From: an uncultured Kangiella sp.
GTDB taxonomy: Bacteria > Pseudomonadota > Gammaproteobacteria > Enterobacterales > Kangiellaceae
Reading direction: 5' to 3'
NCBI GenBank assembly: GCA_947498625.1
Contig: CANMKR010000003.1
Location: forward strand, 372,001-436,000
Length of the DNA: 64,000 bases
The notes beneath the pieces were generated by a model. That model was not told the origin of the DNA. It made no database searches and saw only the letters and a program-made list of their open reading frames with translations. Both the position numbers and the translations under genes were made by a program. How positions within the stretch are numbered: position 1 is the first letter of the stretch; the number at the start of each line of letters is the position of its first letter. Below, one piece after another: positions 7,697-17,812 of the stretch.

Positions 7697-8361
7697 TTTT
7701 TGCGAACCCAAGTATTTATCCAGGGATAAAGCTGTTTCAAGCTAGATGTAACTTTATTAGCTTCCCTGGCATTGACAAAATTCCCATAATTAACTCTGTA
7801 CCAAGTTTGTCCTTTAACTAACTTTTTAGAAACTAAAGAACCTTTAACTTTAGCTGAAAGGTCCTTGGCTTGATTTTCTTGCTTAAATGCCCCTAACTGA
7901 ATAGTCCAAGCACCCAACAGCTTATTGGTATCGAGTTCTTTATTACTTATCTGGTTACTTGGAACAGCTGTTACGTCTTCCAAAGTTAACTTTGTGGTTA
8001 TTTTCAGCTCTTCCTCAACAGTATTGCCATTGTTACTAGTTAGCTCTTGGCTGTCAGTGTCTTGCGAGCTATCATTAAGAAAATCCTTGCTGGAATTTTC
8101 TGCTGCTTGTTGCTCGATTAATGCCGCTTGATTATTTGTTTCTGCAAGGGGCTTAGTCGGAGTCACATTCTTTTCGGCGCCGAAGCTAACAAATTTTTTA
8201 TCTCCTTCAGCACACTGCCACTCTCGCTCAGTTTGCGGTTTGCACTGCCACCATCGCGAATCCTCATTAGTTTTGTTTTGATTTTGGAACGCTTGGCGGC
8301 TCGAACAGCCCAAAACTATCATTAAGCTAGCGCCAATAAAAACGAGTCGAAAAAACTGCAA
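7693..8361 (-). CDS. SPOR-domain lipoprotein
   Basis: 222 residues. Lipobox LGCS puts the acylated cysteine at residue 19. A WWQC.PQ....WQCA segment follows, then a long Ser/Asn/Glu-rich low-complexity linker (about 60-140) and a C-terminal SPOR domain beginning at WTIQLGAFKQENQA and ending with LYPWINTWVRKN. SPOR domains bind denuded peptidoglycan glycans at division sites, so this is probably an envelope protein enriched at the septum. It is convergent with the thioredoxin-like gene and overlaps its end by 4 bp. Confidence 0.85.
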   Translation of the reverse strand: MQFFRLVFIGASLMIVLGCSSRQAFQNQNKTNEDSRWWQCKPQTEREWQCAEGDKKFVSFGAEKNVTPTKPLAETNNQAALIEQQAAENSSKDFLNDSSQDTDSQELTSNNGNTVEEELKITTKLTLEDVTAVPSNQISNKELDTNKLLGAWTIQLGAFKQENQAKDLSAKVKGSLVSKKLVKGQTWYRVNYGNFVNAREANKVTSSLKQLYPWINTWVRKN

Positions 8362-8496
8362 TTCTTAAACCTAAGATTTTGAGGAATGGTTATAAATTAT
8401 CCTGTTCGCTTGTGCGCATCAAGCAGTTTCGCTTGCGCCCAATAAAAAAATTATACAAGATAGCCCATTAATAATTTTTACAGCGCTAGGTATTAA

Positions 8497-9087
8497 ATGA
8501 GCAAACCTGTATCGCAAGAAGCACTAGACACCCTGTTTAACAATGCTAGAACCTATAATTCGTGGAGCGAAGAAACCGTTTCTGATGATCTAATTAAACA
8601 ACTGGATGATCTCGTGAAAATGGGCCCAACGTCAGCCAACTGCTGTCCAATGCGTGTGATTTACGTTAAAAGCGATGAAGCCAAAGCCAAATTAAAAGAC
8701 TGCCTAATGGAAGGCAATGTTGAAAAAACCATGACTGCACCGGTATGTGCCATTATTGGTATGGATATGGAGTTTTATGAGAAGCTGCCGCAACTATTCC
8801 CACATACCGACGCAAAAAGCTGGTTTGTCGGCAAAGAGAAATTTATTGAATCCACTGCTTTTAGAAATTCAAGCTTACAAGGCGGCTACTTTATTATGGC
8901 TGCTAGAGCTTTAGGCCTAGATTGTGGTCCCATGTCAGGCTTTAGCCCGAAAAAGATAAATGAGACTTTCTTTGCGGGAACCAGCACCAAAGTTAACTTT
9001 TTATGCAACATTGGCTATGGCACGGGAAAAGACTTATTTGCAAGAAGTCCTCGCTTAGATTTTGACGAAGCCAACAGCATTGTATAA
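8497..9087 (+). CDS. rutE: Malonic semialdehyde reductase / RutE-like nitroreductase
   Basis: 196 residues of the flavin nitroreductase superfamily, RutE branch: NARTYNSWSEETVSDDLI at the start, MGPTSANCCPMR for FMN binding, and FRNSSLQGGYFIMAARALGLDCGPMSGF near the middle. RutE-type enzymes reduce malonic semialdehyde to 3-hydroxypropionate using NADPH in pyrimidine catabolism. None of the other rut genes is nearby, so a general detoxifying reductase is equally possible. Monocistronic, with the next gene 51 bp downstream. Confidence 0.85.
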   Translation: MSKPVSQEALDTLFNNARTYNSWSEETVSDDLIKQLDDLVKMGPTSANCCPMRVIYVKSDEAKAKLKDCLMEGNVEKTMTAPVCAIIGMDMEFYEKLPQLFPHTDAKSWFVGKEKFIESTAFRNSSLQGGYFIMAARALGLDCGPMSGFSPKKINETFFAGTSTKVNFLCNIGYGTGKDLFARSPRLDFDEANSIV

Positions 9088-9138
9088 ATTAAACGAGTAT
9101 AAGATTAGATTACAACAAAAGATAGAAGGATAAAGACA

Positions 9139-10005
9139 ATGAATGAACAAGATAACAACCCCTATCAAGCGCCTGAAGCTGATATTCAAACCCCTGAAAA
9201 CGAAGGTGAATTACTAACAACGCCTAATACTGTGCCTATTGGACGTGGTTTTACCTGGCTTGAAAAAGGTATCAGTAATACCTTAAAGCCGCAAATTGGC
9301 ATGTGGATGTTAATAGGCCTGGTTTATGTCATTATTTCTTTAGTGCTGAATTTTATTCCTATTATTAATATGATTGTGCCAACTTTATTGGCTCCAGTAT
9401 TTGCCGCTGGTTTAGCATTAGGTGCGCATAGAGTTTATACCGGTGAAAAGCTCGAAATTGGACAGTTGTTTGCAGGCTTCTCCTTACCTCAATCCAGCCA
9501 ATTATTCTTGTTCGGCTTGATTACGATTCTGGTTTATATCGCCTTATTTATGCTGATGTTTGCTTTTGTCGGTTTTGACTTCATCACATTAATCATGTCT
9601 GGGGATGATCCTGATCCTGCGGTTCTTTCATCAATGATGGGGAAATTCATTTTACTAATTCCATTAGGCCTTATTGCAGGTGTTATTTTCTTGCTCGCTT
9701 TATGGTTCCCACCAACTTTAATCGGTCTTCATGGTATTTCTGCAATGCAAGCTTTAAAGCTTGGCTTTAAAGGTGCAACTAAAAATATTGGAGCTGTCGT
9801 TGTATTCTTATTGATGCTAATAGTCTTAGGTATTGCCGTAGGTATTATTTTTGCATTATTAATGGGCATCATTGGATTTATCTCACAAACAATAGCTTTA
9901 GTTTTAATGTTTATTATTATGATCCCATTAGCTTTATTGGCGGTCGGCTTCTGGGCTGGTACCACTTACCACGCTTACCGTGATATTTTTATCGGTGAAG
10001 AGTAA
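9139..10005 (+). CDS. BPSS1780-type polytopic membrane protein
   Basis: 288 residues: a polar N-terminus starting NNPYQAPEAD, then about six to seven membrane segments rich in Ile, Leu and Gly. The NPYQ/SP.A beginning and the late FWAGTTYHAYRDIF segment are typical of BPSS1780-family proteins, whose function is not established. An AGAAGGA motif precedes the ATG. It ends at a strong bidirectional terminator facing the S9 peptidase gene. Confidence 0.72.
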   Translation: MNEQDNNPYQAPEADIQTPENEGELLTTPNTVPIGRGFTWLEKGISNTLKPQIGMWMLIGLVYVIISLVLNFIPIINMIVPTLLAPVFAAGLALGAHRVYTGEKLEIGQLFAGFSLPQSSQLFLFGLITILVYIALFMLMFAFVGFDFITLIMSGDDPDPAVLSSMMGKFILLIPLGLIAGVIFLLALWFPPTLIGLHGISAMQALKLGFKGATKNIGAVVVFLLMLIVLGIAVGIIFALLMGIIGFISQTIALVLMFIIMIPLALLAVGFWAGTTYHAYRDIFIGEE

Positions 10006-10028
10006 TTCATAACTAATGACTTACTATA

Positions 10029-10058
10029 AAAAAGAGGAGCATGGCTCCTCTTTTTTTT
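10029..10058. terminator. Bidirectional terminator
   Basis: 12-bp stem AAAAAGAGGAGC / GCTCCTCTTTTT with ATG loop and T-runs on both strands. It lies between the convergent membrane-protein and S9-peptidase genes. Confidence 0.9.
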
Positions 10059-10085
10059 GTTTCTTTTTTATTTAAAATATATTTG

Positions 10086-12527
10086 TTACTTTAAGTGTTC
10101 TTCAAACAAATAGTAAATACGCTTGTATTCATCCAGCCAGCTTGATGGCTCGGTAAAGCCATGCGGTTCAATGGGATAAATTGCCGTTTCAAAATATTGA
10201 GTTTTCTCGAGTTCAATTAAACGCTGAACCAGCCGTACTGTATCTTTAAAAAATACATTATCATCAACCATGCCATGAGCAATTAATAAGGGTTTATTTA
10301 AACCTTCTGCGAACTCAATCGGTGAGCTGTTCTCAAAGGCTTCTGGATCAATTTCAGGAGTATTGAGAATATTTGAAGTGTAACCATGATTGTAATGTGC
10401 CCAGTCGGTCACTGGTCTTAATGAGGCTCCGGCAGCAAAAGCTTCCGGCTCAGTAAATAGCGCCATAAAGGTTAAGAAACCGCCATAGGAACCGCCATAG
10501 ATACCAACTTTATCTCGATTAACGTTAGCATTGGCCGCTAGCCAATCCGCACCATCGCGTAAATCAACAACTTCTGGTGTGCCCATTTGGCGATAAATCG
10601 CGGTGCGCCAATCTCTGCCATAACCCTTTGAAGCACGATAATCCATATCTAAAACAACATACCCCTGCTGAGTTAAAAAAGTATGGAACATAAATTCTCT
10701 GAAGTACCCAGACCAGCCTTGATGCGCGTTTTGAAGATAACCAGCGCCATGAATAAATATCACCGCGGGATACTTATCAGCTTTGCTCGCATCAAAACCT
10801 TTAGGCTTATATAACCTAGAATAAATAGGCTGATCCACTTGGCTTGATGGAACTTCGATAAACTCTGGGGCCACCCAATCCATTCCCTTAAATTTTTCAG
10901 AAACGGTATTGGTCAATTGAGTGACTGTTTTATTCTCTTGCAAAGAAACATGGTAAAGCTCTGTAGGCATAGTTGCCGTTGAATGGCTCACCACCAATTG
11001 CTCACCATCGTTGGCTAAATTGAAACTGTTCAAACCGCCTAGGTCAGTAACTGCTTCAATTGAATTATCATCTAAAGCAACCCGGTAAATTTCATAAATG
11101 CCAGGGTGCTTTTTATTAGCTCGATAATAAAGATAGTTACCATCAGCCGATAAGCGGACATTATTAACTATATAACGACCTTTAGTCAGCGCCGATGTTT
11201 TTCGCCCTTTGCTTAAATATAAATGACTATAGCCAGTTTCTTCGGAAGTGTAATACAAAGTTTCATTATCCGTTAGCCAGCCAAAGTCATTAAAGTCCCA
11301 ATCATTAACCCAAGCCTCATCGCGCAAATGATGGATACTCTTTAACTTTTGATTTTTAACTTCTAAACTCGCAATCCAACGATCTTTGTTATCATCGGAA
11401 TACAGCATAAAGGCGACCTTAGAAGCATCCTCTGCCCAATCGATACCACCAGTGGCATTCCACTTGAAAATTGCGGTGCCACGATCGCCTTTTCGAGGTT
11501 GATATTCTTTGCCGTTTCGCTTGGCTGTTTGGCGTTTAATATCTGCTAACGGATCTTCATTGATAGTTTCTAAATCCGATAAATCGATTGGCGTTTTGCT
11601 ATGATTAACCAGATCCAATAAATATAAAGATTCGTTTCGCGGCTGATAGGTTCCTACTAACGGGCGAACCTTATCATTTTTTACATAACCATTTTCAGTC
11701 ACGAAGCGCGGCATATTATCCGGCTTGCCGAGTTGCTTAGTTTTTGCATAGGTTCCCAATAAAAGATAGCGCCCGTCTGGCGATAAAGAAGTAGTGCTAA
11801 TTTCAACTTTAGACCCCAGATACCATGGCTTATTAGCCATAAGATCTGTTGCCGCTTTTAACTGCTCTTGTCTTTTCTTTGTATCTTCAGCATTTTTTTG
11901 CTGCTTTTGGATATAATCAAAATATCGCGTTTGTTGCTTGCTTAAATAGTTATCGGGTTTTTTACTCTCAGGATCATCGTTCAATTTAAATTGAGCTACT
12001 TGATTGATAAGACCGGTATTTAAATCAATCGAATAAATATCGTTATTCAGATAAAAAGCAACAACATCATTGCCAATAAATTGCGGACGAGATTCAATCG
12101 CATTGGTTCTGGTCAATTGACGATAATCGCCACTGGATAAATATTTAACCCATATATCGCCCTGACTAGTAAATGCTTTTAAGCTATTGTTGGAGTTATA
12201 AACTGCTCTGCCTTGATCCTGTTTTACCAGATCTTTATCGGCTACTTTGCTGGTGGATTTGTCGTCTAAATTAACTTGCCAGGTGTGCCTGTTGATTGAG
12301 CCAGTTTCTTTTTGCTGATAGTAAATCGTTTTAGCATCATCACTGAAATAAGGGTTGCTGGGAGCATTACCTATCCAATCTGGATCAGCCATCACTTGTT
12401 CAAGGGTTAAAGGCTTACTAATGGTTTTTGGGGCAAGATCTTTTGTAGCCGAAGTATCAGCGATAAGACCATAAGGAACAGGTGCGATACTAACAGCGAC
12501 AAGCATAGCAATTCGACGATAAATCAT
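10086..12527 (-). CDS. S9 family (prolyl oligopeptidase/DPP4-like) exported peptidase
   Basis: 813 residues with an N-terminal signal peptide. Residues about 50-540 form a seven-bladed propeller-like region with repeated strand motifs such as SPDGRYLLLGT and SADGNYLYYR. The C-terminal alpha/beta hydrolase domain shows YPAVIFIHGAGY, the nucleophile elbow GGSYGGF (Ser), the acid in HGMVDDNVF (Asp) and the base in PIEPHGF (His). Such enzymes cleave X-Pro or short peptides in the periplasm. The M28 peptidase gene is divergent 180 bp away, so the two could serve extracellular peptide use together. Confidence 0.92.
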   Translation of the reverse strand: MIYRRIAMLVAVSIAPVPYGLIADTSATKDLAPKTISKPLTLEQVMADPDWIGNAPSNPYFSDDAKTIYYQQKETGSINRHTWQVNLDDKSTSKVADKDLVKQDQGRAVYNSNNSLKAFTSQGDIWVKYLSSGDYRQLTRTNAIESRPQFIGNDVVAFYLNNDIYSIDLNTGLINQVAQFKLNDDPESKKPDNYLSKQQTRYFDYIQKQQKNAEDTKKRQEQLKAATDLMANKPWYLGSKVEISTTSLSPDGRYLLLGTYAKTKQLGKPDNMPRFVTENGYVKNDKVRPLVGTYQPRNESLYLLDLVNHSKTPIDLSDLETINEDPLADIKRQTAKRNGKEYQPRKGDRGTAIFKWNATGGIDWAEDASKVAFMLYSDDNKDRWIASLEVKNQKLKSIHHLRDEAWVNDWDFNDFGWLTDNETLYYTSEETGYSHLYLSKGRKTSALTKGRYIVNNVRLSADGNYLYYRANKKHPGIYEIYRVALDDNSIEAVTDLGGLNSFNLANDGEQLVVSHSTATMPTELYHVSLQENKTVTQLTNTVSEKFKGMDWVAPEFIEVPSSQVDQPIYSRLYKPKGFDASKADKYPAVIFIHGAGYLQNAHQGWSGYFREFMFHTFLTQQGYVVLDMDYRASKGYGRDWRTAIYRQMGTPEVVDLRDGADWLAANANVNRDKVGIYGGSYGGFLTFMALFTEPEAFAAGASLRPVTDWAHYNHGYTSNILNTPEIDPEAFENSSPIEFAEGLNKPLLIAHGMVDDNVFFKDTVRLVQRLIELEKTQYFETAIYPIEPHGFTEPSSWLDEYKRIYYLFEEHLK

Positions 12528-12709
12528 GAGGACTCTCTTTTGCTTTAAAGTGGGACAAAGGGCATATAATCAAGCATTTAGCTTACTTGGCAGATAGATG
12601 ATGTCAAGCCTTATCAAGAGACCGGAATCGAGGCCACAAACGGTTTGAGATTTTTTGTACTCCTCAGTAAGATAAGCCTCTAAATTACCACTTAACCCTA
12701 GAGTTAATT

Positions 12710-14443
12710 ATGTCTAAGAAAACTATTCCAAACAGCTTAGTTTTGCTCTTAAGCTTTAGTTTATTGGCTGCCTGTGAAAAAGCAGAGAAACCAGAAGTAA
12801 AGCCTGAAGCAATGCCTACAAAAGCTGAAGCCAGTTCAGCTCAAGATAAAATGCAACAAGCTACTAATCCTATTGTGAAAAATAACTTCGAAGAAGTTTA
12901 TAACAGCTTTGATTTGGACTTTTATAAAGCCAACGTCAAGATTTTAGCTTCCGATGACTTTACTGGTCGTGAGCCTGCTACTGAAGGCGGCAAAAAAACC
13001 ACTGACTTTATTACCGAACAATTTAAAAATGCTGGCCTAATGCCAGGCAATGGCGATAGCTATTTGCAACAAGTTCCTCTTATTAGTATTGAAGCCGATG
13101 CCAACATGGAATTAACCCTCGGCGATGAAAAGTTAAAATATTTCGATGAATTCGTAGCCGGAACTTCTAAATCGGTTGAAAGAGCAGAACTGAAAGATTC
13201 TGAACTAGTCTTTGTTGGTTACGGTGTGGTTGCTCCTGAGTATGGTTGGAATGATTATGCAGGCATCGACATGAAGGGTAAAACTGCGGTTATCTTAGTC
13301 AATGACCCAGGCTTTATGACCGAAGATCCTGAATTATTCCAAGGCCGAACTATGACCTACTATGGTCGTTGGACGTATAAATATGAAGAAGCTGGCCGTC
13401 AAGGCGCAGCTGGCGCTATCATTGTCCACGACACTGCGCCGGCTTCTTATGGCTGGGGCGTGGTTTCAAACAGCTGGTCAGGCGCTCAGTATCAATTAGC
13501 TGATGCTGGCGATGAACCAAAGCCAGATGTGGAAGCATGGATCACTCTAGACAAGGCCAAAGCCTTATTTAAGCGTGCTGGATTAGATTTCGAAAAAGAA
13601 CAAGCTAAAGCTCTTACTCGTGAATTCCAACCAGTAGCTTTAGATCAAACCGCTTCAGTCGCCTTTACCAATAGCATCAAGCGTTCTCAATCAGCCAATG
13701 TTATCGCAACTTTAAAAGGCTCTGAGAAACCAGAAGAACATGTAATCTATATGGGACACTGGGATCACTTAGGTTTAAAAGCGCATTTTGAAGGCGATCA
13801 AATTTTCAATGGCGCGATTGATAATGCCACAGGTATCGCAGGTATTATTAGTATTGCTAAAGCCTTTAATGACATGAACATTAAGCCTAAGCGCTCGGTA
13901 ACCTTTATGGCGATTACTGCTGAAGAACAAGGCTTATTAGGTTCAAAATATTTCGCTGCTAATCCTACAGTCGCGACTAAAAATATTGTTGGAGCCTTCA
14001 ATATCGATAGTATGAATGTTAGCGGCCGAGTCAATGACCTCACCGTAGTTGGTTTTGGTAAATCGGAACTTGAGCAATACGTAACAAAGGCTGCTAAACG
14101 TCAAAACCGTGTGACTAAAGTAGAAGCCGATCCAAGCCGTGGAGGCTACTATCGCTCTGATCATTTCAGTTTAGCTAAAAAAGGCGTTCCAGCTATTTTT
14201 GCTGGCGGTGGCTCTGACTTTATCGAAGCTGACAAAGCTATGGCAGAAAAATGGAATGCGTTACGTGGTAAATGCTATCACCAGTTATGTGACGAATATC
14301 AAGAAGGCTGGGCTTGGAATGCGGCGATGCAAGATGTTAAAATCTTATTCGAAGCTGGCTATCTGTTAAGTACCGATAACAATTATCCCAATTGGTATAA
14401 AGGTACTGAGTTTAAAGCGATTAGAGATAAAGATCGTCAATAA
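12710..14443 (+). CDS. M28 family zinc aminopeptidase lipoprotein
   Basis: 577 residues. Lipoprotein signal ends in LLAACEK. A protease-associated (PA) insert occupies about 150-320, flanked by an M28 peptidase core. The co-catalytic zinc ligands are visible in order: YMGHWDHLG, NGAIDNATGIAG, AITAEEQGLLGS, FNIDSMN and YRSDHFSLAKKGVP. The family removes N-terminal residues from peptides outside the cytoplasm. It ends at a clean terminator, convergent with the SDR gene. Confidence 0.92.
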   Translation: MSKKTIPNSLVLLLSFSLLAACEKAEKPEVKPEAMPTKAEASSAQDKMQQATNPIVKNNFEEVYNSFDLDFYKANVKILASDDFTGREPATEGGKKTTDFITEQFKNAGLMPGNGDSYLQQVPLISIEADANMELTLGDEKLKYFDEFVAGTSKSVERAELKDSELVFVGYGVVAPEYGWNDYAGIDMKGKTAVILVNDPGFMTEDPELFQGRTMTYYGRWTYKYEEAGRQGAAGAIIVHDTAPASYGWGVVSNSWSGAQYQLADAGDEPKPDVEAWITLDKAKALFKRAGLDFEKEQAKALTREFQPVALDQTASVAFTNSIKRSQSANVIATLKGSEKPEEHVIYMGHWDHLGLKAHFEGDQIFNGAIDNATGIAGIISIAKAFNDMNIKPKRSVTFMAITAEEQGLLGSKYFAANPTVATKNIVGAFNIDSMNVSGRVNDLTVVGFGKSELEQYVTKAAKRQNRVTKVEADPSRGGYYRSDHFSLAKKGVPAIFAGGGSDFIEADKAMAEKWNALRGKCYHQLCDEYQEGWAWNAAMQDVKILFEAGYLLSTDNNYPNWYKGTEFKAIRDKDRQ

Positions 14444-14495
14444 GATCTATAACAATAAACTCTATACCAATAATCTCTATATCAGTACCGACAAT

Positions 14496-14521
14496 AAAAA
14501 AGCACCTCTTGGTGCTTTTTT
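14496..14521. terminator. Bidirectional terminator
   Basis: 11-bp stem AAAAAAGCACC / GGTGCTTTTTT, TCTT loop, between convergent M28 and SDR genes. Confidence 0.9.
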
Positions 14522-14559
14522 ATTTGATGATTTTAACTCGGTAGTTTCTACACAAATCC

Positions 14560-15351
14560 TTAAGTAACTTTTGCTTTTCTTATCATTCGTGCAAATATTT
14601 TTGGGAAGAAACGTTTGATGTAAACCGCGTAGGTTTCTTTACCACCAATAAAGGCTTCGTCTTTTTTAGCGAGGTAAGCTTTAATAATTTTCTTAGCACA
14701 AAGGCTAGCATCCATTCCATTGTCTTGCGCATCATCCATCTTATTTTGCTCAGAGCCATCGGCTAACAAAGCTTTGTAGGTAATATTGGTTTTAATAAAA
14801 CCCGGGTAAACCGTCATAAATTGAACACCTGTATCAGAAAGCTCTGCGCGTAAACTATCCATATAGGCGGTAATCGCATGTTTGGAAGCTGAATAAGCTG
14901 AGCGCAATGGCGTAGTAAACTTTCCAACTAAACTACTAACAGTAACAATTCCACCGGCTTTATTCGCCACCAAATGCGGCAGCAAGGCTTGGCTTAAAGC
15001 AACGGTTCCCAAATAATTAATTTCCATCAGGCGGCGATGAACTGATAGTTGTGTATCAAGCACTGGCGCTCTTTGGCTTAAACCTGCATTGTTAATTAAT
15101 AAGTCTATCGTTCCGACTTTAGAAACCACTGAATCAACCAAATTTTGGAATTCGGCATTTACCGAAAGATCTAAAGCTATAATGATATGCTGCTCGCTGT
15201 TTTCACAAGCCGCTTTCACTCTGTCTAACTCTTCTTCACGCCTAGCCGATAAGATAAGTTTCGCGCCCAGTTTGGCAAACTCGTATGCCAAAGCCTCACC
15301 AATACCAGAAGAAGCCCCTGTGATCCAAACTGTTTTGTTAGCCAATGTCAT
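14560..15351 (-). CDS. Short-chain dehydrogenase/reductase
   Basis: 263 residues with the classical SDR set: cofactor loop TGASSGIG, NNAGLS, catalytic Ser in TVSSLVG and YSASK. An upstream TTG extends the frame by 5 codons, but the ATG used here gives MTLANKTVWITGASSG, the normal spacing to the Rossmann loop. The C-terminal tail (KRFFPKIFARMIRK) is basic and could touch the membrane, as in DHRS7-like enzymes. The substrate is unknown. Divergent from glutamate dehydrogenase. Confidence 0.88.
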   Translation of the reverse strand: MTLANKTVWITGASSGIGEALAYEFAKLGAKLILSARREEELDRVKAACENSEQHIIIALDLSVNAEFQNLVDSVVSKVGTIDLLINNAGLSQRAPVLDTQLSVHRRLMEINYLGTVALSQALLPHLVANKAGGIVTVSSLVGKFTTPLRSAYSASKHAITAYMDSLRAELSDTGVQFMTVYPGFIKTNITYKALLADGSEQNKMDDAQDNGMDASLCAKKIIKAYLAKKDEAFIGGKETYAVYIKRFFPKIFARMIRKAKVT

Positions 15352-15482
15352 AAATAATACGGTCAATAGAGCATAATTATTTATAACCTAAATCGATAGC
15401 TCCGACCACTTCTAATTTCTTTTATAAAGAGTCCTGGCCGTGATATAAAAGCTGCGATTTTTAAGAATAATAAGGACAACCT

Positions 15483-16772
15483 ATGTCAGATACCATTTTT
15501 CAAGATGCACTTACTCGCGTTAAAAACATCGGCGAGAGTGGCAACGTCAGCAAAGAAGTTATCAACGCTTTAATGCATCCAATGCGCACCATGACAGCAT
15601 CACTACCCGTTCGTATGGACGATGGTTCTACCGAGTATTTTACTGGTTATCGTTGCCGTTATAACAATGCGCTGGGGCCAACTAAAGGTGGTATTCGCTT
15701 TCACCCTGACGTGAACTTAGCAGAGGTTCAAGCTTTGGCATTATGGATGAGCATTAAGTGTGCCGTAGTTGGTCTACCCTATGGTGGTGGTAAAGGCGGC
15801 GTAACGGTTGATCCCAAAAAGCTATCTCGCATGGAACTGGAGCGCTTATCACGTTCCTATGTTCGTCAAATGGCGGATGTGATTAGTCCTGAAAGAGACA
15901 TTCCTGCACCTGACGTCTATACCAATGAGCGCATTATGGGTTGGATGATGGACGAGTATGAAGCCATTACGCGTAAAAAAGCACCCGGCGTTATCACCGG
16001 AAAACCCATCAGTTTAGGTGGCAGTTTAGGTCGTGATGATGCTACTGGTCGCGGTGCCTATCTTTGTATTTTAGAGCTTGAAGCTAAACATAATTGGCAA
16101 CCCGAAGATATTACGGTTGCGGTTCAAGGATTTGGTAATGGTGGCTATCATGCAGCACGTTTATTGCATGAGCGTGGCTATAAGATCGTTGCTATCAGTG
16201 ACTCTAAGGGTGGTATCCACTCTAAAAACGGATTCGATGTACCGAGTATTTATGAAGAGAAGCAGCGTTCTCGTCAAGTTCGCGCTGTTTATTGCAATCA
16301 TTCGGTTTGCGAGCAAGTGGAACATAAACCAATTTCCAACGAAGAGTTACTAGAGCTGGATGTGGATATTTTAATTCCTGCGGCGTTAGATGGCGTAATC
16401 GGCAGCCATAATATCGATAATGTCAAAGCTAATTATATTGTAGAAGTTGCCAATGGACCTGTCTTATCCGATGTGGATGATGTGCTCCATGAGAAAGGCA
16501 TTCACGTGATCCCTGATGTACTAGCCAATGCTGGCGGTGTGACCGTTTCCTACTTTGAGTGGGTACAAAACCGCTCTGGCTATGCTTGGGAATTGACTGA
16601 TGTGCATGAACGTCTTGGCAAGATCATGTCTAAGGCATTCAATGAAATTTGGGATCTGGCCAAAGCTGAAAATCGCAGCATGAGAAATGCCGCTTATACG
16701 GTTGCGATGCGTCGCATTGGTGAAGCGATTGAAGCCCACGGCACTCGTGACTACTTCGATACCGACGCCTAA
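15483..16772 (+). CDS. gdhA: Glu/Leu/Phe/Val-type glutamate dehydrogenase
   Basis: 429 residues. It shows the substrate segment GGIRFHPDVNLAEVQALALWM.KCAVVGLPYGGGKGG with the catalytic lysine, the PAPDVYTNERIMGWMMDEY segment, and the Rossmann loop QGFGNGG in the second domain. The enzyme interconverts glutamate with 2-oxoglutarate and ammonia. Length and layout match the 420-430-residue hexameric type common in marine gammaproteobacteria. Cofactor preference cannot be assigned safely. AAGGAC precedes the ATG. Ends in a strong bidirectional terminator. Confidence 0.92.
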   Translation: MSDTIFQDALTRVKNIGESGNVSKEVINALMHPMRTMTASLPVRMDDGSTEYFTGYRCRYNNALGPTKGGIRFHPDVNLAEVQALALWMSIKCAVVGLPYGGGKGGVTVDPKKLSRMELERLSRSYVRQMADVISPERDIPAPDVYTNERIMGWMMDEYEAITRKKAPGVITGKPISLGGSLGRDDATGRGAYLCILELEAKHNWQPEDITVAVQGFGNGGYHAARLLHERGYKIVAISDSKGGIHSKNGFDVPSIYEEKQRSRQVRAVYCNHSVCEQVEHKPISNEELLELDVDILIPAALDGVIGSHNIDNVKANYIVEVANGPVLSDVDDVLHEKGIHVIPDVLANAGGVTVSYFEWVQNRSGYAWELTDVHERLGKIMSKAFNEIWDLAKAENRSMRNAAYTVAMRRIGEAIEAHGTRDYFDTDA

Positions 16773-16788
16773 ATTATACAGCGTAAAG

Positions 16789-16822
16789 AAAAAGGCTGAC
16801 TTCATTGGAAGTCAGCCTTTTT
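16789..16822. terminator. Bidirectional terminator
   Basis: 15-bp stem running from AAAAAGGCTGACTTC to its complement, with an ATTG loop, between convergent gdhA and the LysR gene. Confidence 0.92.
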
Positions 16823-16847
16823 AGTTTTCAGCTACTTTTACGAATTA

Positions 16848-17753
16848 TCAAAAGAAAATTTCGTCTTCAGAATCATCGTTAACTTTCGACAAGAGCCATT
16901 CTCTGAAAGCAACAATCTTCGGTCGATCATGAGAGTTTTCAGGGCAGACCAGATCGTAGGAATAGCCGCTATCTAAAATAATATCAAAAGGTGCCACCAA
17001 GCGCCCTGATTCCAAATCCATCTGAGATAAGACGCTATGGCCCATGGCGATCCCTTGTCCGTGACGAGCAGCCTGCAAAACCATTCCCGAGTGACTGAAA
17101 ACGGTTCCATGCGCTAAATCAATACCATCAACTTGCGCATGCTTTAACCAGCTGCGCCATTCGTCGGTAGAGATATCGTGCAGCAAAGTATGATTCTTTA
17201 AATCTTCTGGCTTCTCCACCGGCTTCTTATCCAATAATTGTGGCGAGCAGACTGGCATTAAATACTCCTCAAACAAACGATCGGAAATTAAATTATCGTA
17301 ATCACCTTTACCATAATAAACCGCGACATCAACGTCCTCTCTAACAAAGTCAACTTCTGTATCCGAAGCTTTAATACGCACATCAATATCAGGGTACAGT
17401 TCATTAAATTCAGCCAACCTTGGCACCAACCATAAAGTGGCAAAAGTAGGAATCACGCTTACGGTTAATGAGCCAGTCGCGCCTTTTGCTTTCACTTGCT
17501 CAGTGGCATTGATAAGTTTCTCAAACACATCGCGAATTTTGGGCCAATACAACTGACCTTCATCGGTTAATAAGAGTTTACGATTGCGTCTAATAAACAA
17601 CTGAATACCCAAAAAATCCTCTAGAGATTTAATCTGGTGACTGATTGCAGCCTGAGTGACGAATAATTCTTCCGCTGCTTTAGTAAAACTTAAATGTCGC
17701 GCAGCGACTTCGAAAGCTCGTAAGCTATTGAGTGGTGGTAACTTTCTGGGCAT
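16848..17753 (-). CDS. GcvA-like LysR-family transcriptional regulator
   Basis: 301 residues. N-terminal winged HTH starts LPPLNSLRAFEVAARHLSFT and includes AAISHQIKSLEDFLG; a LysR effector domain follows (SVIPTFATLWLVPRL...). The LPPLNALRAFEAAAR opening is the GcvA/AmpR subgroup signature. A TTG 5 codons upstream is open, but the ATG used has AGGAG 5 bp before it, so this start is preferred. A perfect GTTTGA-N6-TCAAAC palindrome lies about 60 bp upstream and may be its autoregulatory site. Target genes are unknown; CtlX lies on the other side of the intergenic region. Confidence 0.88.
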   Translation of the reverse strand: MPRKLPPLNSLRAFEVAARHLSFTKAAEELFVTQAAISHQIKSLEDFLGIQLFIRRNRKLLLTDEGQLYWPKIRDVFEKLINATEQVKAKGATGSLTVSVIPTFATLWLVPRLAEFNELYPDIDVRIKASDTEVDFVREDVDVAVYYGKGDYDNLISDRLFEEYLMPVCSPQLLDKKPVEKPEDLKNHTLLHDISTDEWRSWLKHAQVDGIDLAHGTVFSHSGMVLQAARHGQGIAMGHSVLSQMDLESGRLVAPFDIILDSGYSYDLVCPENSHDRPKIVAFREWLLSKVNDDSEDEIFF

Positions 17754-17812
17754 CTTTGCTCCTAGCAATACCTAGCGATTAGTTTTTTTAATGCTTCGCA
17801 TTAAAATTTATC